The notes beneath the pieces were generated by a model. The model made no database searches, was not told the origin of the DNA, and saw nothing but the letters and a program-made list of their open reading frames with translations. 58,159 nucleotides of DNA from assembly GCA_903772945.1 (NCBI GenBank), contig CAICTM010000586.1:1-58159 (forward strand), written 5' to 3'. Positions 22,101-33,500 of the stretch are shown in pieces. Origin of the DNA: Seminavis robusta. Its lineage: Eukaryota > Bacillariophyta > Bacillariophyceae > Naviculales > Naviculaceae. Every line of letters begins with the position of its first letter. Position 1 is the first letter of the stretch. Both the position numbers and the translations under genes were made by a program.

Positions 22101-25100
22101 ACCTCAAGCACAGCTTGGCCCAGGAAATATGGGTGCCCTCCAAGAATCAAACCACGAGCGTCCTGTCTCAATGCTCCGGCCTAGGAAGCCTCTTTGTTCA
22201 GATTCTACAGACAGTATACTATCAGTTGCTCAAATGCTTGCAAGCAAGCGTGGGGATGCAGCTTTGGTTCTTTCATCGCGGGGAGGAGTGAGTGGTATTC
22301 TCACAGATGTGGACATTACCAGGAGAGCACTTGCCAAAGGACTGGACCCAAGCATTACCACCGCGAAAGAAGTCATGACCCCAAACCCAGTGTGTGTCTC
22401 TCTCAGTGATTCAGCAATGGATGCCTTGGGGACAATGATTGAGAATCACTTTCGGCATCTTCCAGTGTTGAATGAACGGGGCTCAGTTGTTGGCCTTTTG
22501 GACATAGCGAAATGCCTCAATGATGCCATCACAAAGCTGGAGAAAGCACAGACAAAAAGCAAGGCTGGCATGACCCAGGAAACCATTAAGCAGGTCCTTG
22601 GCACAACTAGGAATGGCGATGCACATGGCTTAGCCCTTCAGGCACTGCTGGGAGACGTCATTTCCAAGGTATTTAGTGAACAGGAATCAGTTACACTTGA
22701 AAGCCTTCTCCAAGGAAAGCCACAAGCATTTGTAGCTCCAGTAGCCAGTCTTCAAGAAGTTAGCATGCTCATGGCAGAACATCGAAAATCAGTGCTGGTT
22801 GTGGAAAAAGGGAAGCTTTGTGGGATTTGCAGCTTCAAGGACATGATGACACGTGCTGTCGCCAAAGAGCTGCCTCTGAAGACCACAGCTGTGGCAACTG
22901 TCATGACTGAGCATCCTGAGTTTGTTCCTCCAGATACAACAGTCCTAGAGGCCTTGCAGATAATGCACGACCATCGGTTTCTTACACTACCTGTCTGCAA
23001 AGCCGGTGGACAAGTGGTTGGTGTGGTTGACGTGTTTGAGGTCATTCTTGCTTGTGGTGGTCAAGATGGTTGGAGGTCGATTTTCACAAGTGCAATGGAA
23101 ATAGACGATGACTCTTCTGATGCGGGTTCAGTTAGCAGCTTTACATCTCAGAAAAGGAGAGCTCCAGCCCAGAAACTCCGAGAAGGCAAAATGGCAGCTG
23201 TTCCAGAGTCTACGCAAGAGCGCCCCGTGTCCAAGCTGAGACCAAAGAAACCCTTGATTTCTGGCGCAGAAGACAGCATCTTGTCTGTGACTCAAATGCT
23301 TGCCAGTAAGAGAGGTGATGCTTCCATTGTTGTGGATAGCTCTGGAACACTCTCTGGCATTGTGACAGATGTGGACATCACCCGGAGAGTTGTGGCCAAG
23401 TCAGTGGATCCAGCAACCACAAATGTTGCTGTTGTGATGACGCAGGATCCCACTTGTGTATCCATGTCTGACTCTGCTATGGATGCTATGGCAACAATGG
23501 TGGAAAATCACTTCAGACATCTTCCAGTGCTGGATGATAGTGGTTCTGTTGTTGGTGTCTTGGACATTGCAAAGTGTTTGAACGATGCCATCACCAAGCT
23601 AGAGAGATCTGTGGACAAGAGCAGCAATTCTGTAGAAGATGTTGTGAAGCAAGTGGTGAATCAGCAAGGCTCTGGCGGATCCCAAGCAATGGCATTACAG
23701 GCATTACTTGGCCAAGTGATGTCACAAGCCTTTGGAAACCAAACCTCGCCAACTTTGGGTAGTCTCCTTGCAGGAAAGCCTCCACTGACTGTAGTGTCAC
23801 CAGAAGCTAGTACAAGAGAAGCAGGTTTGCTGATGGCCCAACACAGAAAGGCAGCTCTGGTGGTTGAAGATGGAGTGCTTACAGGGATCTTTGGCTTCAA
23901 GGACATGATGAGTAGGGTTGTTGCCAAAGGGCTACCCCCAGATTCAACCTTTGTGTCTGGTGTGATGACTGCCAATCCTGAATCTGTGTCCAGTGAAATG
24001 ACGGTCCTGGAGGCAATGCAGGTGATGCATGACAACAAATTCCTGACATTGCCAGTCTGTGGTAACAATGGCTCTGTCCTGGGAGTTGTTGATGTGATGG
24101 ATGTGATTCTAGCATGTGGGGGGAAGGATGGGTGGAGATCTATTTTTAACAAAACCATTGAAATGGATGATTTTTCAGACTCTGCTTCAGTCTTCAGCAG
24201 AGAAAGCCGAGGAAAATCTGTATCTGGCATGTCAAGGAATACCCAATCCACAAAACGGGAGTTGAGAGCTGTGGCAAAGCTGAGACCAAAGAAACCCTTG
24301 ATTTCTGGCGCAGAAGACAGCATCTTGTCTGTGACTCAAATGCTTGCCAGTAAGAGAGGTGATGCTTCCATTGTTGTGGATAGCTCTGGAACACTCTCTG
24401 GCATTGTGACAGATGTGGACATCACCCGGAGAGTTGTGGCCAAGTCAGTGGATCCAGCAACCACAAATGTTGCTGTTGTGATGACACAGGATCCCACTTG
24501 TGTATCTATGTCTGACTCTGCTATGGATGCTATGGCAACAATGGTGGAAAATCACTTCAGACATCTTCCAGTGCTGGATGATAGTGGTTCTGTTGTTGGT
24601 GTCTTGGACATTGCAAAGTGTTTGAACGATGCCATCACCAAGCTAGAGAAATCTGTTGACAAGAGCAGCACAACTGTAGAAGATGTTGTCAAGCAAGTGG
24701 TAAATCAGCAAGGCTCTGGTGGATCCCAAGCAATGGCATTACAGGCATTACTTGGCCAAGTGATGTCACAAGCCTTTGGAAACCAAACCTCGCCAACTTT
24801 GGGTAGTCTCCTTGCAGGAAAGCCTCCACTGACTGTAGTGTCACCAGAAGCTAGTACAAGAGAAGCAGGTTTGCTGATGGCCCAACACAGAAAGGCAGCT
24901 CTGGTGGTTGAAGATGGAGTGCTTACAGGGATCTTTGGCTTCAAGGACATGATGAGTAGGGTTGTTGCCAAAGGGTTGCCGCCAGATTCAACAGTTGTGT
25001 CTAATGTTATGACTGCGAACCCTGAATCAGTATCCAACGAAATGACAGTTCTGGAAGCCATGCAAACAATGCATGACAACAAATTCCTGACATTGCCAGT

Positions 25101-26820
25101 CTGTGGTAATGATGGCTCTGTCCTGGGAGTTGTTGATGTGATGGATGTGATTCTAGCATGTGGTGGAAAAGATGGTTGGAGGTCCATATTCAATAAGACT
25201 ATGGAGATGGATGACCTATCCGAAACAGCATCTGTTTATAGCCGTGAGAGCCGAGGAAAGTCTGTACCTGGGTTTTCAAGAAAGACCCAATCCACACAAA
25301 AGGATGCAAGACCAGTATCAAAGCTGAGACCAAAGAAACCCTTGATTTCTGGCGCAGAAGACAGCATCTTGTCTGTGACTCAAATGCTTGCCAGTAAGAG
25401 AGGTGATGCTTCCATTGTTGTGGATAGCTCTGGAACACTCTCTGGCATTGTGACAGATGTGGACATCACCCGGAGAGTTGTGGCCAAGTCAGTGGATCCA
25501 GCAACCACAAATGTTGCTGTTGTGATGACGCAGGATCCCACTTGTGTATCTATGTCTGACTCTGCTATGGATGCTATGGCAACAATGGTGGAAAATCACT
25601 TCAGACATCTTCCAGTGCTGGATGATAGTGGTTCTGTTGTTGGTGTCTTGGACATTGCAAAGTGTTTGAACGATGCCATCACCAAGCTAGAGAAGTCTGT
25701 GGATAAGACTAGTGTTGCTGCAGAAGATGTTGTGAAGCAAGTGGTGAATCAGCAAGGCTCTAGCGGATCTCAAGCATTGGTATTGCAAGCTTTGCTTGGC
25801 CAAGTCATGTCAAAAGCCTTTGGAAACCAAACCTCACCAACTTTGGGTAGTCTCCTTGCAGGAAAGCCTCCACTGACTGTAGTGTCACCAGAAGCTAGTG
25901 CAAGAGAAGCAGGTTTGCTGATGGCCCAACACAGAAAGGCAGCTCTGGTGGTTGAAGATGGAGTGCTTACGGGGATCTTTGGCTTCAAGGATATGATGAC
26001 CAGAGTAATTGCCAATGAGCTTTCACCTGACTCAACACTGGTTTCAGATGTGATGACTGCCAATCCTGAATCTGTGTCCAGTGAAATGACAGTACTGGAG
26101 GCAATGCAGGTGATGCATGATAACCGATTCTTGACCTTGCCAGTTTGTGACAGCAATGACACTGTATTGGGTGTTGTTGATGTGATGGATCTGGTTTTGG
26201 CCTGTGGAGGGAAGGAAGGTTGGAGATCCATCTTTAGCAATGCACTGGATAGTGGTAGCATCAGCGATGATGCTTCAGCATCTGTATCCAAGGTTGGAGA
26301 CCTTCCTGTCATTGCCGCTACTCCCCGCCAAAGGGCTGTGGCTGCACGGTCTACTCCAAGTTCTCCCTTTCCCAACAATATCCCTACCACTCTGGAATTT
26401 CGCATCGAGGATGACACAAGTACAATCAACGATACACGGGTGGAATCAAAAAGTGTTCTTTCCGTGTCCGAGGGGGCACAGGTTACTTTCAAGGTGGTTG
26501 ACCCCAAGGGCAATACTCATCGTGTTCGAAGTGATTTGACTGTTGACAAGCTCATGGCTGCCTTGGCTCAGAAAGGTTTGCCCACAGGAATCCAGCTCCA
26601 GTTTGTGGATGATGAAGGAGACACAATCGTTGTTAGTAGTGATGATTGCCTTGCAGAAGCTGCCAGCATTTCCCGATCACAAGGCCACAAGGCAATCAAG
26701 CTCACTGCAAAGGAAGTGGGACCATCATTGGACCAAAACACGCTAATGTTGGCTGGTGTTGGTGCAGCTGTGGCTTTTGTTGGAATTCTAGTTCTTGTGA
26801 TGGGCAGGTCCAGGAGATAG
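16194..26820 (+). CDS. Class XXIX-type myosin with CBS-repeat tail, PB1 and membrane anchor
   Basis: Exons 16194-16286, 16378-17100, 17195-18556, 18630-19125, 19206-19684 and about 19752/19765-26820 encode about 3,400 residues. The motor is complete: P-loop GESGA|GKTEATKY (split by an intron, ~268), switch I NDNSSRFGKY, switch II DIYGFECFQENGYEQ, actin-side HYIRCIKPN. IQ-like helices follow near 915-1000, then about seven UVR-like coiled units (KDFxxAxxL) to ~1400. The tail has five modules of four CBS motifs each, 20 in all (~1500-3215), a PB1 domain (~3290-3367) and a terminal hydrophobic helix (LAGVGAAVAFVGILVLVMG) followed by Arg/Lys. Class XXIX myosins are defined by IQ, coil, CBS, PB1 and TM; the CBS-PB1-TM part resembles fungal Mug70. 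A membrane-anchored motor sensing adenylates through CBS is inference. The last intron's exact acceptor is unresolved (19752 with donor 19681, or 19765 with donor 19685). Confidence 0.92.
23233..26260 (+). repeat. Three near-identical 1,044-bp CBS modules
   Basis: Modules start at 23233, 24277 and 25321, exactly 1,044 bp (348 codons) apart, each opening with AAGCTGAGACCAAAGAAACC. Long blocks, including synonymous sites, are identical in all three, while module ends and the linkers diverge. Two older modules (from about 21110 and 22160) share the protein pattern but not this DNA identity. Confidence 0.95.
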
Positions 26821-27716
26821 TCCACTTGGTTGGACCTTTGATTGATTGACGTTTGTATCAGTAGGTAGCATCCTAGCAACACCAAACTAAACCCAGTCAA
26901 GTTCCTTGCAGGGACTCTGCAGCTCCAGTAGTTGCAGCAACAACCACTGACATTATTTTTAATTGTATGGCTTCCCCCAAGATCCTGGGTGTGCCATCTC
27001 CCAACACAACAACTTGAGAGTTACCGTGTATAGAGAGGAAGGTTTTGAACCAGTACCAGCTGTTTGATTCCGCAATTGATAAACAGGGATCTGCTGCCTG
27101 GCTGCCCTGCCTCCTCTCTAGAAATGTAGGCTTGGTGTAGTTCAGCTTTCTCGATAGTTTTTGTCCAAGGAAATCCTACTAGTGCTTCTCCATTTTCCAG
27201 ACATCAGTAGCAGCAGTCCAACCTCTTCTCCTTTACTTCTCTGCACTAGCTACTACTGTAGCTAGCTAACGACGGCTGCAGGTTGCGACGTGTACTACAG
27301 TAGTACAATAGTAGCATGCGGTAGCCGTACCAGTACCACCGTACCGGTACCACAATGGTCGCCATGCTGGGTAGCAGCCTTTTTGCGAGAAGAGCAGGTT
27401 GCGCAAAAGGCGCGAAATATGAGTCCCGGTCGGAATTCAAATCCATTCCCTAGTCGCGGAAGCAGTGTCCAACCAAAGCTAGAAAGCGCTCTCTTCTGAG
27501 ACTCGACTTGAGGACCTCATTTCCTCACTTCGCTGCTGTTGGTTTGAGACCAAACTCCAATTTTCCGTTGCTGCTTCCTCCGCACCACTGCTGTTTTCCC
27601 CAAGCCTCCTTTCTTTTCCTTTTTGCTCTTGCTCATTAACGGCTTCTACGCACCAAGTCGTTGATTCGGTCGATCGATTGTCGAGACGATACTGTGGAGA
27701 CCCTTTGTTCGGAAAG
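26821..27716. other. Intergenic between myosin and Hop2-like gene
   Basis: No gene supported. It contains a GTACTACAGTAGTAC palindrome near 27291 and TACCGGTA at 27342. The pyrimidine-rich stretch 27530-27650 could be the leader of the downstream gene. Confidence 0.5.
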
Positions 27717-30027
27717 ATGGCGAAAGGCGGCAACAAAAAAGGCGCTTCTGCCAAGAGCAAGAAGAAGGCGAAGGAAGGGAAAACATCAAAGGTCAGTAGC
27801 GCAAAGGCGAATCAGGATGAGGAACTGTGGGATCTCGTTCGAACGATTTCTGGGAGCGAGAGCGACGACTTGCAGTGTTCCACCGATGGTTGCACGAGCA
27901 AGGTTGTCATTGTCTGCGCCAGCAAATCGGAGCCCGAGAAGCATCGGAATGCCTGTAAAGAGTGTCAAGAAGAGCACTTTGGAGGATGGCCCGAAGGAGT
28001 CGAGCTCCCGGTCGATCCCCAAGAAGAAGACGCAAAAGAGACCAAGTCGGATGGCACGATCGAAGACGACTTTCAAAAGGCGGTGAAAATTGAGGACGAA
28101 GCCACTTCTCCGACAAAAACCGAGTCCGAAACAACCGAGACACCCTCTACAAGCCCTTCGAGTGTCGACAAGACGTTGACCGACGACATCGATGGTGGGG
28201 CGACCGACACTGCCAATGTCATTGTGGAAGAATCGACGGAACAAGAACAAGCGAACGAGTCCCGCGAGGGCGATCAGAGTGATGAAGCCAAAGCATCCGC
28301 CGACAGCGACAATGAAATCGATGAGGAAGAAGAAGACGACAGCGACTACAACTTGGTTGCCATTCTGTCAGAGGAGAAGGTCAAGAGTGATGGCGTGCTC
28401 TGCAAGATCTGCTCGGAAATCCCTGCCTGTGTCTTGTACGAAGGGACTGACACTAAGAAGCGCTGGTACTACTGCTTGAACTGCCAAGACGAAGACTTTG
28501 AGGGATGGCCGGACAAGCTAGAAGATTTCCCCAACAGCCAGTTGCCAACATCCCAACACGAAGGCAATCTACGAAAGTTCTGCTGCGCGCCTGGGAGCTC
28601 GCCGTCCTTGATCGATCGAAGCATTGCGCCTTCTGGAACTGTATTGTCTCCAAAGCCCGATGCTTCGCACAAGAACGGTGGCGGCTCTGTTTGCAACGAT
28701 TCCAATCTGACACCTGTCCCTCGTTCACAGGCTAGCTCTTCTTCCAAGAAGAAGTCCTCGGCAATCACTCCCTCCCCTACTCCGTACGACATTCCCCGAA
28801 AAGCCGATCAAAAGAAGAAGAGTGCTGGCGCTAGCGAGAAAACATTGAAGGCTCATGCCCAGTGGTTGGAAAAGGCAAAGGAACTCGGTGGAAGCGAACT
28901 TGTCTTGGGCAAGGCCGAAGCAAAGAAGCTGATCTATGACCTACTCTACGACGAAATGCGTCCCATGGAAGTTGATGACATCTACAAGGTTCGTACCGTT
29001 TCCGTGTAGGAAATAAATTATCAAAAGTAGTCGGCAGCGACGAGTTCATTGCAGTTGTTGACCATCGTTCGCCTTTCTCCATTCGCACAGAAGCTCAAAG
29101 GGCAGGTGCCAGGTAAGTCTAAGAAGCTGCTTGTTCCACCCATCACAAAGGCATCTGATAGCAACATGCCGCTTATCATATATCTCGTCTCTTCATCCAT
29201 CTCCAGGCATGATTCTCAAAAAGTGTCTTGATGAGATGGCCGAGCTGAACAAGGAGATCTCTTTCGAGGACGATGACGACGAAGATGACGACGAGGACGG
29301 TCCCAAGAAAGCCAAATCAACCAAGTCGGACGATCCTTTCAGTGGGTCGATGCGCCACAAGGCAGCGAAAGGAAAGGGCATCTACTACGTCAACCACACC
29401 AAGTGCAAGAACGGAGGTGACCTCGACCCGGATGCCTACAACGAGGTGCAGGGAAAGTACCAAATGAGTGCCGATGAAGAGAAAACATTGCAATCGGAGC
29501 TACGCAATTTGACCACTACTGCGGAGAAGCTGGAAGCGGAACCCACAAACGAAGAGGCCGCCCAGGGCATTGCTACTTTGGACATGGAAGTGGGTAAGCT
29601 TCGCGAGAATGTGGAAGGCGCACGGGGCAACTTGGCCAACGAAGGCCGCAAGAAGAAACTCAAGAAAGCCATTCCCAAGATGGCTGCAGAGTGGAGGAAG
29701 CGCAAAAGGTTGCACACAGAGTTTCTTATTAACATTGAAGAGATGTCCGAGGGTCAAGTCACCATGAAGAAATGCAAATCAGGTGATGGTCCAATTTTTA
29801 TGGACACAGACGAAGCAGTCGTATCCGTTGCTCGAGAAGCAGCGCTTCGCCGACGGGGAGGACCAGCGAAGATGAACTCACGACGCAACTTCTCTTCCTT
29901 CCAGGGAAAGAAGACTGGTGGCACCGACGCGAATGGCGTCACAGCGGATCCAGCGTTCATTGGAGTGACACTGGACTCGCAAGGCAACGTCAAGCGCGAG
30001 TACGTGTCCGAGAATGCCGAGGACTGA
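27717..30027 (+). CDS. Hop2/TBPIP-like meiotic recombination protein with N-terminal Cys-rich repeats
   Basis: Three exons, 27717-28988, 29091-29112 (22 bp) and 29207-30027, encode 704 residues. The C-terminal half follows Hop2 (PSMC3IP): a winged helix around LIYDLLYDEMRPMEVDDIYK joined across the microexon to KLKGQVPG and MILKKCLDEMAEL, then KGIYYVNHTK, a leucine-zipper-like coiled coil and the characteristic EWRKRKR near 592. Hop2 with Mnd1 stimulates Dmc1/Rad51 strand exchange. Usual Hop2 is about 220 residues, so this is three times longer. The extra N-terminus has a Lys-rich start, two related units of about 45 residues with Cys pairs (C54/C59, C80/C83; and CKIC...CLNC near 229-275), each ending in a conserved (G/E)GWP motif, and acidic linkers. 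The Cys units may bind zinc; their function is unknown. An acidic DDDDEDDDED insertion lies inside the winged-helix region. Confidence 0.75.
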
Positions 30028-30554
30028 GTGAACCATCGAGAATTGTTTCCTACACCATTCGCTGACAGCCTGTGCCAGAAAACCCATGTGCAAACCATGC
30101 ATTGCAATCAAAGTCCAAGAAACCGTGCTGTAGTCCCAGTTCAGTTAGTTGTAGCAGTTGTTTTGAGTCTATCAAAAAATATTAGTGTTGACAACCACAT
30201 CTTGTATCCTTCATTAGTAGCTTCCGGTTTAGTAGCGGCTGCAAAGCCCGCACCTTGTAGCAGAGACGTTCCCGTCTTGTTTGATTGTTGATTGAATCAT
30301 TCACCACAACTATGACACATACAAACTTGAAGCGAAAACAATGTCACGCTTGATAGACACACTGGATTTGCACGGCGGTAAAAGGGTGAGGACATGACAC
30401 ATTGAAGCAAAGAAGGTCCGAGTATGAACTACCTACCTGCAGATCTCCATTTTTCGGTAGAGCGACGGGTTTCTAGAGAAGGGAAATTGGAATCATTAGG
30501 AACTGCAAGCCAACCATTCCAACGATCCTGTGGCCCAGGATCTCAGTGTCGCAC
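30028..30554. other. 3'-to-3' intergenic region
   Basis: Lies between convergent stop codons of the Hop2-like and Ski2 genes. No gene or repeat is seen; AT-rich stretches here may hold the polyadenylation signals of both genes. Confidence 0.5.
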
Positions 30555-33500
30555 TCACCCAACTACCCTGCTGCAGTTTCTAATCTCTCGGCAAAGCTCA
30601 TCGAGTCTCGTCATGCACCGCACGATTGACCCTTCTTGGACTAGGGTGAGCTCGCAAATTTTGGCAAATGGCACTCCCAAAGCCCACTCATAGACCACAT
30701 GAACGAGCCCGAACTTCAAAGAGTTGTCGCAATACTCAAGTGGATCGATCTCCAGGCCGCAGGCTTTCTGCAATACGCCCAAATTCTTGGCAATCAACTT
30801 CATCTGCGTGCAGCAAGCGCGAAGTGTTTCTGGTAGCTCCACGTCCAAGTCTTCATTGTTCTTCTCCTGGAACACCAGAGAACTCAGCGCAGCCACAATC
30901 TCAGGAGGTTCCAGATCATTCAAAATACCCTCAAAAACGAGTTCGGTAGCGATGAGTTCGTCACAAGTATTGACTTCACACGCCACCCTACCCTTGACAC
31001 AGACCGTTTCGTTTTCGTCGACGTAACCAAGTTTCATCAAAACTTGCTTTCGCTGCAAGAAATCAGGAAAGAGATTCAGCGATTCATTTGACAGCAAATG
31101 GCGCAGTGCATCGACTTTGTTCCGCAAGGTTTCCTTCCGTTCGAAGGGGGTGTAGACCCTTTCTAAACCCGGATGCCTGTGAGAGGCAAAGGATCGCACC
31201 TGATCCAAGAGATCGGCTATGTGGTCATAGAGCTGGTGAAACTCGATGGCGTCACCTCCACATCGTGAGCAATCCTTCAGGTCCATGATGGGATTGCCTA
31301 CTTCGCGCTCTTTCTCCTCGGCGGCAACAAGGTATTTCATTGCTTCATCAATTCCCTGCCCGGTTCTGGACGGCCGACCAAAGCTATCAGCCGACTCACT
31401 AGTCTTGCCACGAGCCGCACCCAGTGACTTCATACCAGCGAATGGATCGCCAGGTTCCGCCTTTCTTCCTACTGATGGGGCCGCAGCAAAGAACCCTCGA
31501 TTGTCGCCTTGTGACTTTCCAGGGCCGTCATTGAGCAGTTCTTTGACCTCGATTTTGTGCTTGGTGGATGTGACCGCAAAAACCTCACCCAAGCCAACCT
31601 CACAAATATGAAAGTACCTCCGCTCTGCAGATCCAATGTATCCTACTTTGGCGGGCATTTTCGATCCCTTGAGGTCGTTGACCGCATCATCAGCCGAGGA
31701 CACGTAACTTTCGGGAAGAAGCGCGAGGCAGATTATTGTCGACTGTTCCTTAGTTCCAGGCTTCCTGCCGGATACGCGGAGGACCAACGCAGGAGCCCTC
31801 ACGAGATTGAGTTTCCGTGCAGCTGTAACTAAGACCAGACGACCAGGCTGCAGGACACCTTCCCCGCTTCCAGTGGTAGCTTCCATAACGCGAGAAAGTA
31901 ACTTGTTGTTGGCACTTAGCAATTCGGAACAGATGGCAAAGTATGGCTCGACATCTTCAAGTCCAATCCTAAGTTCCGTATCTGCCTGAAAGGCTTCATC
32001 CAGTTTCTTCAAAGTATGTGTTCCCCGCGCCAAGAGCTTGGGGTATTCGTTGGCTGTCAGCGCTCTCTGCGCAGCGAATTCACTGAAAGACCGCTTGATC
32101 ATGCTTTCAACGCTCATTTCCTCGACTCGAAGCAGGTTCAGGATCCTGTCACGGGGAAGAAGGCGACAAGATGAGGAATCAATCAGTCAATGGACGCACA
32201 ACTGCAAGCGAGGGGGCTGATCCAATCGTACATGTTGTAGGTCAAACGAAATTGGGATTTCAGCAACGTGGACTGTCCAGTGAGCATGTTGCGAAGCTGC
32301 GGCATTGGTGGAGGCTCTGTACCAAATGCACAGAGAATGACCGTGCCAACAGTATCTAATCCTCGTCTACCAGCTCGACCCTAAGCCATGTAATCAGGAA
32401 TGCGAATTGTTAGCACCATCAGCAATCTGCCGACGAACTGTTCTGAAAGCGAAACTTACTGCCATTTGAACGTATTCGCCCTAAAGTGTCGGTACGGAAA
32501 ATGACATGCTTAGAGCTGCTTGGGAGGAATGATACCATCTTCTGTCACTTCCAAAGCAGCACTTACCGGTTGCAGAGTCCGAAATTGAGTACCGTCGTGT
32601 TTTCGAATGGAGTTGAAGACTACGCTTCTGGCAGGCATATTCACCCCCATAGCGAATGTTTCCGTGGCAAACAGCACCTTGATAAGATTCCGACTAAACA
32701 AGATTTCAACCATCTCTTTGAGGATTGGTAGCAAGCCGCCATGATGCTGGTCAGGAGCAATAAACGTGGTCAGAAAAGAGGCCGAACGTGATTTAAGACA
32801 AGGGCAAGAAGCGTGGGCACGACGTCAACATACCACTCCAATGCCTCTTTCTACCATCTCGCACAAAGTTAGCACCTGAGGAAGCTTTGAATCGAGTTCA
32901 GATAATCTGGCACGAGTCTGCAGCGTGAAACCTTTCACGAGGCCTCTTTCGGCGGCAGTGTTCAAGTCCAGCGACCGGAGCATCCCAGAGATCTCTTCGC
33001 ATTTCTGGGGAGAAGAGCTGTTAGGCCCTGGTTCACGACGATCTAAGCAGTGTACCTGGATCTGGTGCCAGATGCAGGGTGTACTCACCTTCTTGGAAAA
33101 ACTAAACACAACGGTTGGCGTCAGCAATTCTCTATCCAAGTAGCGGACAAGAGACATCCAATTTTGTTTGCTTCCTTGGGCTTGCCAAGCTAGTTGCTTC
33201 GAACCGGTTGGTTGCCGTCCAGTGGGTTTCGGTTTCTGACCACTACCTTTCTTGCCGGAGTCCTTTGCAGAGGAAGGAAGCAGCGCAGTGGCTGCTTCAG
33301 CATACCCTTTTTCGAGGAAACCACCTTTGCCTTCCAAGATCTTGTGCAACTTGAGCCCGGCCCAAATGTGGTGTGAGAGTGGGACGGGCCTGTAATCTGT
33401 GAAACAGGGGGAAGTGTGAGTTTGGCGGTAGCTTGAGTGGCTTGTGATGGGAGAGTTCAAGATTTATCATACCAGTACGGACAACATGAACGGGCTTTCG

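Noticed and set aside
21042..26513. Long leftward open frames inside the myosin CBS region
   Set aside because: They are antisense shadows of the CBS repeats and repeat with the same 1,044-bp period as the coding modules.
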